A stretch of DNA of 64,000 nucleotides from G963708325 sp963708325 (GCA_963708325.1 OY970203.1:930001-994000); one strand, 5' to 3'. Positions 33,626 through 43,099 are shown, counted from the stretch's first letter. Numbers and translations are program-made. The notes: a model not told the origin generated them from the sequence alone.

Positions 33626-34471
33626 TCAGGGCGCCGTCAGAGCGGCCTCGGCGATCCTGATGAGGGCAGCGCCGGAGCCCCCCCGGCCGGTCCCGGCGTC
33701 GCCGCGATGCACGGCCGCCTCGTCGAAGCCGCAGTCCCGCAGCGCCGCCGCGGCGGTGGCCTCGTCGGCGAAGTTGACGTGGACGCGCCCGCGCACGAAC
33801 GCCGACAGGCCGGCGCGGAAGGCGCGCACGGCGACGCTGTCCATCTCCGGCTCGAGGTGCACGTCGCTGAGGTAGCGGCCCGACGAGAACCCGCGCAGCG
33901 CGCTGGCGAAGCGGCGCCACATCCCCAGCACCGCCGCGGTCTCGAAGTAGCCGAGCAGTCCCTCGGTGACGATCGCCGCCGGCTGGTCGGGATCGAGCCG
34001 CATCGCGATCGCCGCGACGCTCTCGGGCCCCTCGTCGCGCAGCGCGTCGACCTCCTCGACACGGTGGCGCTCGCCGAGCGAGCCCGCCCGCGCCAGCGCC
34101 TCGCGCTTGGCCGCCGCCATCTCGGGCAGGTCGGCCTCGACGTAGGTGATCCGGTCGCCGTAACGGCGGGCGAAGCGCCAGCCGCGCGGCGAGAGCCCGC
34201 ACGCCACCTCGACCACCTGGGTGACGCCGTGCTCGTCGATCGCCCGCTCGAGCAGCGCGTCGATCGTGCGGTGGCGCGCCAGCAGGTAGTCCTCCAGGGT
34301 GGGGCCGCCAAGCGCGCCGCTGAGCGCCATCGCCGGCCGCAGGGCGTCGAAGAAGAGTCGCCCGCGCCGCGTCTCCAGCTCCGGCGGGGCGAGGCCGTTG
34401 CGTGCCCAGACGTAGCCCGTGTAGTGGGCGGTCGGGCTGATCGCCTCCGAGGCCCGCCCGCCGCCCGGCAG
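33626..34471 (-). CDS. Class I SAM-dependent methyltransferase (leucine carboxyl methyltransferase-like)
   Basis: About 281 residues. The middle holds a motif I-like VVEVACGLSPRGWRFAR, then YVEADLPEMAAAKREAL and the EGLLGYFE stretch of the O-methyltransferase/LCMT family. The N-terminal start is unclear: the in-frame region that follows the preceding gene's stop has no ATG, GTG or TTG, only CTG at 34471 or ATA at 34480. Either an unusual start or a small frameshift is present. Substrate unknown. Confidence 0.68.
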   Translation of the reverse strand: MPGGGRASEAISPTAHYTGYVWARNGLAPPELETRRGRLFFDALRPAMALSGALGGPTLEDYLLARHRTIDALLERAIDEHGVTQVVEVACGLSPRGWRFARRYGDRITYVEADLPEMAAAKREALARAGSLGERHRVEEVDALRDEGPESVAAIAMRLDPDQPAAIVTEGLLGYFETAAVLGMWRRFASALRGFSSGRYLSDVHLEPEMDSVAVRAFRAGLSAFVRGRVHVNFADEATAAAALRDCGFDEAAVHRGDAGTGRGGSGAALIRIAEAALTAP

Positions 34472-34476
34472 GTCGG

Positions 34477-34779
34477 CTATGGCTTTATGTAGTTGTGGAC
34501 GGGGTACTCGAACGTCTTCGGTCCCTCGCCCATCTCGCCGCCGGCTGCGGCCACGACCTTCTGGATCGCCGGCCCCAGGCGCTCCTCGCTGAAACGGTCG
34601 TAGGCCTCGCGCGACTCCCACACGTCGGTGATCGCCCAGCGGCCGTAGACCTCGCCCGCCCAGTGGAAGAGCAGTCCGGGGGGCGGGTTCTCCTCGATCC
34701 CCATCTCCGCGTTGACCGCGTCGTAGGTGTCTGCGCCGACGCCCTCGGGGAAGTCGGTGTTGACGATCGCTACGGCCAT
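34477..34779 (-). CDS. Antibiotic biosynthesis monooxygenase-like small protein
   Basis: 100 residues with the ferredoxin-like ABM pattern: MAVAIVNTDF strand, a helix, then WAITDVWESREAYDRFSEERL with the conserved W and the F of the dimer interface, ending HNYIKP. Such dimers act as small oxygenases or binding proteins. The gene runs into the methyltransferase with no gap, so the two are likely one operon. Confidence 0.7.
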   Translation of the reverse strand: MAVAIVNTDFPEGVGADTYDAVNAEMGIEENPPPGLLFHWAGEVYGRWAITDVWESREAYDRFSEERLGPAIQKVVAAAGGEMGEGPKTFEYPVHNYIKP

Positions 34780-34871
34780 CTGCGTCTCCTCGTTTCGCTC
34801 GGCGTGCGCCGAGATTGCGGGACGCGCCTCAGCCTACCGGCGCCGACCCGCGGGCTCCGAGCGCCTCCGGC

Positions 34872-35786
34872 TCAGCCGCCGACGTAGTCGACGTGCCACC
34901 ACTCACCCGGGGCATGGACCTTGGTCCAGCCGTACTTCCAGCCGATCCGGTCGACGACGGAGCGCATCGCCGGGTCGGCGACGTCGACCGAGTCGCCGCT
35001 CTCGTGCGACGAGGTGCCCGGCGGGTTGGCGGGCGCGCCCTGGCCCGAGAGGTAGAGGTCGTAGAGGTAGGCCTGCTGGTCGTAGGTGCGGTAGGCCGAC
35101 AGCGGGCCGTCCGGGTAGACGTCGGTGCCGGTGGTGCCGAGGGACTCGGCCCGCATCGCGTTCCAGGCGTCGGCGGCGGCGGGGGCGAGGTGGAGCTCGC
35201 CCCACGGCGAGGGCACGTGGCCCATCCCGGGGGCCGAGACGATCGTGTTCGGGTCCACCGGCGAGCCGGATGAGGTCGCGACCGCCGGGGCGGACGGGAT
35301 CGAGACCGTCGTGCCGCTGACCACGTGGGTGTACGGGGAGATCCCGTTGTAGGCGGCGAGGCTGCCGACGCTGATCCCGTTGGCGGCGGCGATCCCGGTG
35401 AGGGTCTCGCCGGGCCGAACGGTGTGGGCGGCGCCGCCGCCCGAGCCGCTGCCGCCGGAGGGCGCCACCGTCCCCGCGTCGCTCGAGGCGGTCCCCCCGG
35501 CGCCGGCCAGGGCCGCGGCGCCCTCGGCGACCGTCGGCACCTCCAGCGTCTGGCCGGCCTCGACCGCGGCGTCCTCGGAGAGGCCGTTGTAGACGGCGAC
35601 CGTGCGCGTGGTGAGGTTGTTCGCCGCGGCGATCGACCAGAGGGTCTCGCCGGGCTGCACCACGTGGGGCAGCTCGGCCGCGGCGGGCGGGGCCAGCGGG
35701 CCGCAGGCCGCCGCCGCGATTGCCGTGCAGGCCGCTGCCGAGCGGCATGCCGCCCCCCGCGTCCCCCATCGCCTTCGAACCTGCAT
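34872..35786 (-). CDS. LysM-anchored D-Ala-D-Ala carboxypeptidase, VanY-like
   Basis: 304 residues from ATG 35786, giving a signal peptide (ACTAIAAAACGPLAPPAAA). Two LysM domains follow, VVQPGETLWSIAAANNL near residue 40 and HTVRPGETLTGIAAANGI near 125, both binding peptidoglycan; a glycine/serine linker lies between them. The C-terminal part carries a VanY-type peptidase pattern: SHESGDSVDVADP (zinc ligands H and D) and GEWWHVDYVGG (catalytic/third ligand). It would trim stem peptides in the cell wall. Confidence 0.82.
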   Translation of the reverse strand: MQVRRRWGTRGAACRSAAACTAIAAAACGPLAPPAAAELPHVVQPGETLWSIAAANNLTTRTVAVYNGLSEDAAVEAGQTLEVPTVAEGAAALAGAGGTASSDAGTVAPSGGSGSGGGAAHTVRPGETLTGIAAANGISVGSLAAYNGISPYTHVVSGTTVSIPSAPAVATSSGSPVDPNTIVSAPGMGHVPSPWGELHLAPAAADAWNAMRAESLGTTGTDVYPDGPLSAYRTYDQQAYLYDLYLSGQGAPANPPGTSSHESGDSVDVADPAMRSVVDRIGWKYGWTKVHAPGEWWHVDYVGG

Positions 35787-35898
35787 CCGCTGCGCCTCCG
35801 TTGGTGGAACGGGGCACGCTTCGATGCCCCGCCGCCTTCCTCCTGCCGCGGGGTGACCGCTTATCGGTCCTGCAATCGATGCCCCGGCGAGACGCCGG

Positions 35899-37350
35899 TC
35901 AGGCCGCGTCGGGCTCCAGCGCGGGCTCGGCCCGTTCGCGCCGCGGCGCCGGCGCCGGGCGCTTCGCCGTGGACGGGATCCGCGTGCCGACCGCCAGCGC
36001 ACAGATCAGCGCCACCGCGCACATCGCGAAGGCCAGCGTGAACCCCGACTCGGTCGGGTAGGCGCCGGCGAGGCTGTCGGCGAGGATCGTCGCCGCCAGC
36101 TGCGCGCCGAAGGCACCGCCGACGGTACGGGTGACGGTGTTCATCCCGGTGGCCACGCCGGTCTGCTCGGGCCGCACCGCCTCCACGATCAGGTTTGCCA
36201 TCGCCGCGAAGGCCAGGCCGATCCCGATCCCGAGGAAGCCCGACGCAAGGTAGATCTCCCAGTGCGAGCCGTGGGCGACCGTGAGCAGCGTGAACGACAC
36301 GGCAGCGGATGCGCAGCCCGCGAGAAGCGGCGGCTTGGAGCCAAAGCGGCGCTCGATGATCCCGGCGGTCTGGCCGACGATCAGGATCGCCATCGTCGCC
36401 GGCAGCAGGAAGAGGCCGGCGGCGGTCACCGATGCGCCGAAGCCGTACCCGGTGCTGGTCGGCGCCTGGACGAGCTGCGGGATCAGGATGAACGACGAGT
36501 ACAGCCCGACGCCGAGCAGCAGAGCCACGGCGTTGGTCGTCCAGACGCCGCGCAGCCGCATCATCCGCATGTCGACCAGCGGCTCGCGGGAGCGCAGCTC
36601 GACGGCGATCCAGGCGACCATCACCGCGAGGCCGAAGCCCAGCAGCCCGAGCGTGCGCGCCGATCCCCATCCCCAGCTGGTCGTCTGGCTGACCGCCAGC
36701 AGCACCGCCGTCAGGCCGACCAACATCAGCACCACCGCGAGCCAGTTGACCGCGCCGGGGGACTTCACCGGCGACTCGGGGATGAAGCGCCAGGTGGCGA
36801 TCGCGGCGGCCACGATCGCGACCAGGGGAAACCAGAACAGCCAGTGGTAGCTGAGGTGGGCGACGATCACCCCGGCGAACACCACCCCCGCGCCGCCGCC
36901 GATCCCCAGCAGCGCCGACATCATCCCGATCCCGCCGGCGACGCGCTCGCGGGGAAACTCGTCGCGGATGATCGCGAAGGCGAGCGGGAAGATCCCGCCG
37001 CCCGCCCCCTGGATCACCCGCCCGAAGATCATCAGGCCGAGCGAGGAGGCGAGCGCGGAGACCAGCGTGCCGGCGGCCAGCATCACCAGCACGATCATCA
37101 GCACGTGCTCCTTGCCGTACATGTCGCCGAAGCGGCCGATGATCGGCGTCGCCACCGACGCGCTGAGCAGGTAGGCGGTGAGGATCCAGCCGACCGAGCT
37201 CTCCGAGGTGTCGAACGCCTTCTGGATGTCGGGCAGGGCCGGCGCCACCAACGACTGCAGCAGGGCGTAGGAGATCCCGCCCAGCGCCAGCACGGCGAGG
37301 GTGAGGCCGGGGCGCCGGCGTGCTGTTTCGGCGGATTTCACCAAGAGCAA
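35899..37350 (-). CDS. DHA2 (EmrB/QacA-like) MFS transporter
   Basis: 483 residues by TTG at 37350; GTG at 37341 is an equally likely start. About 14 helices are visible. SSVGWILTAYLLSASVATPIIGR is the helix 2 region, and GRFGDMYGKEHVLMIVLV is motif A. GGGIFPLAFAIIRDEFPRER corresponds to motif C and the loop after it. The C-terminal tail is rich in proline and arginine. It is independent of the first DHA2 gene and has no adjacent regulator. Confidence 0.87.
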   Translation of the reverse strand: MLLVKSAETARRRPGLTLAVLALGGISYALLQSLVAPALPDIQKAFDTSESSVGWILTAYLLSASVATPIIGRFGDMYGKEHVLMIVLVMLAAGTLVSALASSLGLMIFGRVIQGAGGGIFPLAFAIIRDEFPRERVAGGIGMMSALLGIGGGAGVVFAGVIVAHLSYHWLFWFPLVAIVAAAIATWRFIPESPVKSPGAVNWLAVVLMLVGLTAVLLAVSQTTSWGWGSARTLGLLGFGLAVMVAWIAVELRSREPLVDMRMMRLRGVWTTNAVALLLGVGLYSSFILIPQLVQAPTSTGYGFGASVTAAGLFLLPATMAILIVGQTAGIIERRFGSKPPLLAGCASAAVSFTLLTVAHGSHWEIYLASGFLGIGIGLAFAAMANLIVEAVRPEQTGVATGMNTVTRTVGGAFGAQLAATILADSLAGAYPTESGFTLAFAMCAVALICALAVGTRIPSTAKRPAPAPRRERAEPALEPDAA

Positions 37351-37446
37351 TTCTGACGGGGAGCGATCGCCCTCCCTTCGTCATACCCGGCTCGACGGCG
37401 GGTCAGCGCTGTTAGGCTCATGGCCCAGTCGGGAGGACGGGACGGG

Positions 37447-39690
37447 ATGAGAGTCGGACACGCATTTCGCTGCGCGCTCGCCCTGGCGGCGGTGACGCTG
37501 GTGTCGCCCGCCGCGGCGCAGGCGGCCCCGCGCTCGCTCCCCTCGGTACCGGGGCACAGGGCTGGGGCTGGCTCGCTGTATTCGGGGCCGGGGCACCGTC
37601 CCGGGCCCAACCTCCTCTACGCCGGGCCTGCGACCTCGCCCCAGCTGACCAACCGCCCCCCGTGGCGGGCGCGGCCGATCCTCCTCTCCGGCGCCACCGC
37701 CTACCGCCGTGGCGAGTTCCTCTACCAGGACTTCCTCTACGACGACAACGGCGCCCGCGAGGACCCCGACCCGGCCGACCCGCGCACCGCCGGCAACCTG
37801 TTCTCCAAGCCGAACGGCACCTACACCTACCCGACGGACGCCGGCTACGCCAACAACGCCGCCGACCTGGTCGAGCTGCGGGCCAGGCCGCTGGCCGGCT
37901 CCACCGCCTTCCGGGTGACGCTGAACACGCTCAAGGACCCCTCGCTGGTCGCCTTTTCGATCGCGATCGGAGGCAGCAAGGGCAACCTGCATCCGTTCCC
38001 CGACGGCGCCAACGTCAGCGCCCCGGCGCGCTTCTTTCTCACCGTGCATCCGCAGGGCGCCGGCCTGGTCGGCGAGCTGGTGCGCGCCTCCGGGACGCCG
38101 GTGCCCGGCCCGGCCCCCGCCGTGTCGCTGTTCCGGCGGCGGCGCCAGATCGAGGTGCGGATCCCCCACTCCGAGTGGGACCCGGGCGAGCGCACGGTGC
38201 GGCTCGCCGCCGGCGTCGGCCTGTGGGACTCGGCAAACGACCGCTACCTGCTGCCGCAGCAGAGCGCCGACGGCTCGCACCCCGGCGGCGCGGGCAGCGC
38301 CTCGGACCCGGCCGCGTTCTTCAACATCGCCTTCCGCCCGCGCGAGCCGGTGCAGAAGCCGACCGAGGGCGTGGCCGTCGTCACCACCGCCGCCTGGTGG
38401 CGCGACCGGGCCCAGGGCACGGCTCTCGCCGCCGGCGACATCTCGCCCTTCCACGCCAACGTCGACTTCGCCAAGCTCGCCGGCCACGTCCGCGACAACC
38501 ACGCCGTCCCGAGGACCGGCCCGATGGACCGCATCCTGCCCAGCCACTTCGAGCTCTCCCAGGGCGCCGACTTCTCCAACGTCTGCCTGACCGCAGCGGC
38601 CGACTGCCCCGGCCAGTACCAGGGGCGCCTGCAGCCCTACGCGATCTACGTGCCGAAGACGCCGCGGCCGCCGCGCGGCTACGGAATGACGCTGCTGCTG
38701 CACTCGCTATCGGCCAACTACAACCAGTACCTCGGCACCCGCAACCAGTCCCAGCTCGGCGAGCGCGGGCCCGGATCGATCGTGATCACCCCCGAGGCGC
38801 GCGGCCCCGACGAGGGCTACGAGAACTACGGCGCCGCTGACGTCTTCGACGTCTGGGCGGACGTGGCCCGCCGCTACCGGCTGGATCCGCGCTGGACGAC
38901 GACGACCGGCTACTCGATGGGCGCGATCGGCACCTTCAAGCTCGGCGCCCAGTTCCCCGACCTCTTCGCCCGCGCCGAGTCCACGGTCGGCGACGAGTCC
39001 AACAACGACGTCGTCGCCTCGCTGCGAAACGTGCCGATGCTGATGTGGAACAACCACGGCGACGAGCTGGTGAACGAGGCCGGGTTCGAGCAGACCGCGA
39101 ACGCGCTGGACTCGCTCGGCTACCGCTACGAGCTGGACGCCTTCCAGCCGTGCGCGAACCCGATGTGCAGCCCGCTGTTCGCCAACCACCTGCAGCTCGC
39201 GATCAACGACCAGTTCAGGCCGGTCGCCACCTTCCTCGGCCGCCACCGCGTCAACCGCAACCCGCCCCACGTCACCTACGTGCTCGACGCCGACCGAAAC
39301 CACGCGAACCTCGGCGTGGTCGGAAACCACGCCTACTGGGTTTCGGCGATCCGGCGGCGCGACACCTCGAGCAGCGAGGCCCAGATCGACGCCCTCTCGC
39401 ACGGCTTCGGCAGAGGCGACCCGCCAGCGTCGTCCACCCAGCTGGGCAGCGGCACCCTCAGCGGCGGCAACTTGGGAGACCTGCTGTTCAGCGGCCAGGC
39501 GAAGCGCTGGGGCAAGGCGCCCTCGATCGCCAAGCGCGACCGCATCGACGTCACCGCCACCAACGTCGCCAGCGCCGCGATCAACGTCCGCCGCGCCCGC
39601 GCGGACTGCGACGTCGAAGTCGCGATCCAGAGCGACGGGCCGATCGCGATCAGGCTGGACGGCTGCGGCAAGACCGTGCACGGCGGCTGA
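37447..39690 (+). CDS. Secreted alpha/beta hydrolase with N-terminal beta domain (glucodextranase-C-like)
   Basis: 747 residues from ATG 37447; an upstream ATG at 37420 would put nine residues before the signal peptide (ALALAAVTLVSPAAAQAAP). The first half (about 50-360) is a beta-rich domain like the glucodextranase C-terminal module. The second half is an esterase fold: TLLLHSLSANYNQYL, then the nucleophile GYSMGAIG near residue 493, and D and H later (WNNHGDELVNEAGF; ADRNHANLG). A PHB-depolymerase- or feruloyl-esterase-like secreted enzyme is reasonable; the substrate is unknown. Confidence 0.72.
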   Translation: MRVGHAFRCALALAAVTLVSPAAAQAAPRSLPSVPGHRAGAGSLYSGPGHRPGPNLLYAGPATSPQLTNRPPWRARPILLSGATAYRRGEFLYQDFLYDDNGAREDPDPADPRTAGNLFSKPNGTYTYPTDAGYANNAADLVELRARPLAGSTAFRVTLNTLKDPSLVAFSIAIGGSKGNLHPFPDGANVSAPARFFLTVHPQGAGLVGELVRASGTPVPGPAPAVSLFRRRRQIEVRIPHSEWDPGERTVRLAAGVGLWDSANDRYLLPQQSADGSHPGGAGSASDPAAFFNIAFRPREPVQKPTEGVAVVTTAAWWRDRAQGTALAAGDISPFHANVDFAKLAGHVRDNHAVPRTGPMDRILPSHFELSQGADFSNVCLTAAADCPGQYQGRLQPYAIYVPKTPRPPRGYGMTLLLHSLSANYNQYLGTRNQSQLGERGPGSIVITPEARGPDEGYENYGAADVFDVWADVARRYRLDPRWTTTTGYSMGAIGTFKLGAQFPDLFARAESTVGDESNNDVVASLRNVPMLMWNNHGDELVNEAGFEQTANALDSLGYRYELDAFQPCANPMCSPLFANHLQLAINDQFRPVATFLGRHRVNRNPPHVTYVLDADRNHANLGVVGNHAYWVSAIRRRDTSSSEAQIDALSHGFGRGDPPASSTQLGSGTLSGGNLGDLLFSGQAKRWGKAPSIAKRDRIDVTATNVASAAINVRRARADCDVEVAIQSDGPIAIRLDGCGKTVHGG

Positions 39691-39746
39691 CGGCGCCGGG
39701 CCCCGGGGCCTGGTGACGGGCGGCGAATCGGGCTAGGCTCTTTCCG

Positions 39747-40163
39747 ATGCCGGGGAGGGTTTTCGGAAAGGTCCTCGTCGCGATGGCCGCCTGCGCGCTG
39801 CTGATCGGCGCCGGCACGGCCGCCGCCCACGACCGGGTGTTCTCGAGCAGCGTCGTGCTGGAAAGCTCGCTCGTGTACTCGACCTCCACGGAGGTCGACA
39901 TCCGCGCCACCGGCCACATCGGCAGTCACAACGGCAAGTGCCTGCCGCAGCGCACGGTGCGGCTGTACTTCAACTACGGCAGCACGAGGGTGCTCGCCGA
40001 CGTCGACCGCTCCAGCGGCGGCGGCGCGTGGGCGGTCAAGGGCGCGGCGAGCAGCGCTCCCGACAGCTTCACCGTGAGGCTCGCCCGGCAGCGCATCGAC
40101 CTGGCCCTCGGCAGCGGTCACCACCACGTCTGCTCCGGAGACACCGAGACGAGGACGGCGTGA
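39747..40163 (+). CDS. Secreted protein of unknown function, first of a tandem pair
   Basis: 138 residues with a signal peptide (VAMAACALLIGAGTAAAHD). The mature part is beta-rich: VDIRATGHIGSHNGKCLPQR, TVRLYFNYGSTRV, DSFTVRLARQRIDLALGSG. Two cysteines (GKCLPQR and HHVCSGD) could pair. The next gene has the same layout, so the two are paralogs. No family is recognised. Confidence 0.65.
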   Translation: MPGRVFGKVLVAMAACALLIGAGTAAAHDRVFSSSVVLESSLVYSTSTEVDIRATGHIGSHNGKCLPQRTVRLYFNYGSTRVLADVDRSSGGGAWAVKGAASSAPDSFTVRLARQRIDLALGSGHHHVCSGDTETRTA

Positions 40164-40167
40164 GGTG

Positions 40168-40602
40168 ATGCCGGGCCGCAGCAGAACCTGGACCGCGGTC
40201 GCCACGCTCGCCGCCTGCGCCGCCGTCGCCACGGGAGTGGCGGTCGCGCACAGCGTCGTCTTTCCCACCCACATCGAGACGGAGGGATTCGGGACCGACG
40301 CGAACGCCAGCGGCTTCACCGGAGGCGTGAACGGCTCGCTCAGCTCGTCGAACCCGAAGTGCCTGGCCAACCGCACGGTGAAGCTGTTCTTCAACACCAA
40401 CGGCAACTCGAAGCTCGTCGACGTGGACAGCTCCAGCCGCAACGGCGCCTGGGGCGTGCGCGGCCACGCCGCCGCCGAGCCCGACACCTACACCGTCAGG
40501 GTGGTCCGCAAGCGGATCGACCTGTCGCTCGGCGACGCGCACCGGCACATCTGCGGCCGCAACAAGATCACCCAGCAGTTCTTCCACTTCCCGGGACCGT
40601 AG
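40168..40602 (+). CDS. Secreted protein of unknown function, second of a tandem pair
   Basis: 144 residues from ATG 40168; GTG at 40165 is three bases earlier. The signal peptide ends near VAVAHS. The mature part aligns with the preceding protein: NPKCLANRTVKLFFNTNGNSK against NGKCLPQRTVRLYFNYG, and RIDLSLGDAHRHICG against RIDLALGSGHHHVCSG. The C-terminus has an added QQFFHFPGP. Only 4 bases separate it from the first gene, so both are on one transcript. Confidence 0.65.
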   Translation: MPGRSRTWTAVATLAACAAVATGVAVAHSVVFPTHIETEGFGTDANASGFTGGVNGSLSSSNPKCLANRTVKLFFNTNGNSKLVDVDSSSRNGAWGVRGHAAAEPDTYTVRVVRKRIDLSLGDAHRHICGRNKITQQFFHFPGP

Positions 40603-40645
40603 GCCGGCCGGCGCCGCAGAGGTCCGCCGCCTCTGCGGTCGCGGC

Positions 40646-41404
40646 TCAGCCCACCGCGTCGCGGGCGGCCTCGGCCTTCTCCTCGGCGTCTTCGAGCCGC
40701 TTCTCGGCCTTCTCGACCTCGGTCTCGGCATCGCTCAGCTCGCGGCGCGCCTCCTCGGCGCGCTCCAGCGCCCGCTCGAGCCGCTCCCGCGTCGCGTCGA
40801 GCTCCTCTTGGGCGGCGTCGAGCCGCCGCTCGGCCTTCTCCAGCCGGCGCCCCTCCGCCGCGGAAGGCGTCCGCTCGCCATCCGCCGTCTCCGCGGCGGC
40901 GTCCTCGAGGCCGCCCAGCGCGCCCGGCTCCCAGTCGTGGCTGACGCGCGCGGCCGCCAGCTCGGCGCGCAGCTCCTCGGCGCCCGCCGCCGCCTCCAGC
41001 GTGTCGCGCGCCCGGTCGAGCATCGCAGCGCTGGCGCCGCCGCCCCGCTCCAGCTGTGCCTCTGCCTCAGCGAGCAGCGCCTCCACGGCCTCGGAGAGGC
41101 GCTCGCGGGCGCGGTCGAAGCCCTCGCGCTCGCCGTTGCGAAGCAGCTGCTCCTGGGCCGCGGCCAGCTCGCCCGCCGCCTTCAGCAGCCGGTCGCGCAG
41201 CTTCGGCTCGGCGCGCGCCGCCTGGTTGATCGCCCACGCCGCCCGGGTCGGCTTGCGCAGGCCCTGCACCCGCTCGGCCAGCTCCTCGTCCCCCGAGCCC
41301 TTCAGCTCGCGGGCCAGCTCGTTGCGCGCCTCGGTGAACTCGTCCAGCGGGACGGCGAACAGCGAGTCGGCCTCGTCGGGAGGCTGTGGCGCGGGCTCCG
41401 CCAC
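40646..41404 (-). CDS. Long coiled-coil protein
   Basis: 252 residues. The N-terminal part (to about 60) has FAVPLDEFTEARNELARELKG and AERVQGLRKPTRAAWAINQAAR, a conserved pattern in actinobacterial proteins of unknown role. From about residue 145 to the end the sequence is rich in E, R, A and L with heptad spacing (RLDAAQEELDATRERLERAL), a long coiled coil. No membrane segment or signal peptide is seen. Function unknown. Confidence 0.65.
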   Translation of the reverse strand: MAEPAPQPPDEADSLFAVPLDEFTEARNELARELKGSGDEELAERVQGLRKPTRAAWAINQAARAEPKLRDRLLKAAGELAAAQEQLLRNGEREGFDRARERLSEAVEALLAEAEAQLERGGGASAAMLDRARDTLEAAAGAEELRAELAAARVSHDWEPGALGGLEDAAAETADGERTPSAAEGRRLEKAERRLDAAQEELDATRERLERALERAEEARRELSDAETEVEKAEKRLEDAEEKAEAARDAVG

Positions 41405-41408
41405 GGAG

Positions 41409-42131
41409 CTAGGCGTCTTCTCCGTACTCGTCGTGGCGGCGCGGCCAGTCGCCGAGTTCGTCGCCGCGCCCCTTCGGCGCCCTGTCGAGCAGCTGCCAGG
41501 TGCCGTGAAGCACGTCGGTGCCGCGGTCGTAGGTGGAATAGGTGTGGTAGACGACGCCGTCCTCGAGGGCGAAGGCGCTCAGGCCGTGCAGCTCGACGCC
41601 GTCGGGGTCGGCCGGCGCCAGCCGCATCTCGGCCCGGCGCGGCGTGCCGAAGTTGGTGCCCGTGCCCGTGCGCCGCTGCTCGTCAGTGAACAGGGCGAAG
41701 TCGATGTTGAAGTCGCTGCCTCCGGACGAGACCCAGGGGAAGCTCCAGCCCATCCGCTCCTTGTAGGCGTTCAGCGTCGCCAACGGCGCCCGCGAGGCGG
41801 CGACGAAGCTGACGTCGCGGTGGTTGAGGTGGACGACGGCGGGATCGGAGTGGTCCGCCATCCACGAGCAGCCGGGACAGCCGGCGTCGTCGTCCGGCCC
41901 GTACATGAAGTGAAAGACGAGCAGCTGCGAGCGGCCGTCGAACAGCTCCGGGAGCGTCCTGGTCCCCTCGACGGTCTCGAACTCGTAGCGCTTGTCGATC
42001 CGCACCCAGGGCAGCTCCTGGCGCTCGCGCGCCAGCTCGTCGCTGCGCCGCGTCAGCTCCTTCTCCTTCTCGAGCAGCTCGACGCGGGCGGTGAGCCACT
42101 CCTCGCGGGTGCCTGTCCTGTGCTCGCTCAT
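41409..42131 (-). CDS. DUF899-family thioredoxin-like protein (first copy)
   Basis: 240 residues from ATG 42131 (MSEHRTGTREEWLTAR). The thioredoxin-fold pattern of DUF899 is clear: FDGRSQLLVFHFMYGPDDDAGCPGCSWMAD holds a CPGCS motif, then HLNHRDVSFVAASRAPL and GWSFPWVSS. The two cysteines could be redox-active, but the reaction is unknown. It is followed by the coiled-coil gene. A second DUF899 copy lies at 50760-51497. Confidence 0.82.
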   Translation of the reverse strand: MSEHRTGTREEWLTARVELLEKEKELTRRSDELARERQELPWVRIDKRYEFETVEGTRTLPELFDGRSQLLVFHFMYGPDDDAGCPGCSWMADHSDPAVVHLNHRDVSFVAASRAPLATLNAYKERMGWSFPWVSSGGSDFNIDFALFTDEQRRTGTGTNFGTPRRAEMRLAPADPDGVELHGLSAFALEDGVVYHTYSTYDRGTDVLHGTWQLLDRAPKGRGDELGDWPRRHDEYGEDA

Positions 42132-42209
42132 CGCGTCCTCCTCTGCAGTCTCCTTCCCGGAAGGGCCCATCGACAACCCCCGGGACCCGCGCTCGGTCGT
42201 GGACGCGCG

Positions 42210-43067
42210 CTAGCCGCCCGAGCTCTTCGCCTGGGCGGCGAAGACCTTCCAGCGCCCGTCGATGAAGAAGACGGTGGCGCTCGCCCAGCTCCCCGGGTGC
42301 TGCCCGTGCACCTCCTCGAAGTCGACATTCGCGAGGACGCCGTTCGTGCCCTGCACGTGAGTGACCTTGATGCTCGTTGGGAAGTCGGAGGCGTGCTGCT
42401 TGACGAAGGCGGCGCACTGGTCGTAGCCGCCGGGGAAGCGCGAGGCGATCAGCTGCGGCGTGACCAGGTCCCTGCAGGCCCGCTGCGGATCGCGGGTGGT
42501 CTCGACCTCTTTCACGACCGCGGTGGCGGCCCTCGAGTCGGCGGGCGAGAGCTTGAGGGCGCAGACGTCGAGCCCGAGCCGGGCGGCGGCCGCGTTGGAC
42601 CTGCGCTGGGTCTGGTCGATCTTCCCCCGGATCCGGGCGGCCGCCGGGGAGCCCGTGCCGTCGGCGATCACGAGGTCCCTGCTGAGGCTGATCACCGCCT
42701 GGCGCAGACCGACGTAGCGCCGGAAGGCCTGACGCCCGTCGGCCGGCGGGACGAGCTTGCGAAGCTGCCCGAGCAGCGCCACGCGCACGGGGACGACCGC
42801 CTGGTCGAACTCGAGCTGCTGCTGCGGGCTCGCCGGCAGCCCGCCGGCGAGGTAGAGGTCGACGACGTGGCGCTGGCCCGCGGTGCAGGCGGCGTTTGCG
42901 TCGGCGACAAAGCCGTGCGCGGCGCCGTCACCGCCGTCACCGCCGCCGCAGCCGGCGAGCGCCAGGCAGAGCGCCGGCGCGATCGCGAGCGGCGCCAGCC
43001 GTCGCACCAGGTCTTGCCGTGCCCGAGCCAAAAGCGGCAGCATCGCGCCGCCGGGCGCGCCTGTCAT
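42210..43067 (-). CDS. Lipoprotein of unknown function
   Basis: 285 residues from ATG 43067. The N-terminal basic region and hydrophobic run end in a lipobox, ALAGC near residue 36, so the protein is anchored outside the membrane. The mature part is helical to about residue 180, with cysteines at NAACTAG, DVCALK and ACRDL. The last 80 residues (VTHVQGTNGVLANVDFEEV; ASATVFFIDGRWKVF) look like an NTF2-like beta sheet. No enzyme motif is visible. Confidence 0.6.
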   Translation of the reverse strand: MTGAPGGAMLPLLARARQDLVRRLAPLAIAPALCLALAGCGGGDGGDGAAHGFVADANAACTAGQRHVVDLYLAGGLPASPQQQLEFDQAVVPVRVALLGQLRKLVPPADGRQAFRRYVGLRQAVISLSRDLVIADGTGSPAAARIRGKIDQTQRRSNAAAARLGLDVCALKLSPADSRAATAVVKEVETTRDPQRACRDLVTPQLIASRFPGGYDQCAAFVKQHASDFPTSIKVTHVQGTNGVLANVDFEEVHGQHPGSWASATVFFIDGRWKVFAAQAKSSGG

Positions 43068-43099
43068 CCCCACTTTTCGGTGATTCGCTGCAAGGTGCT

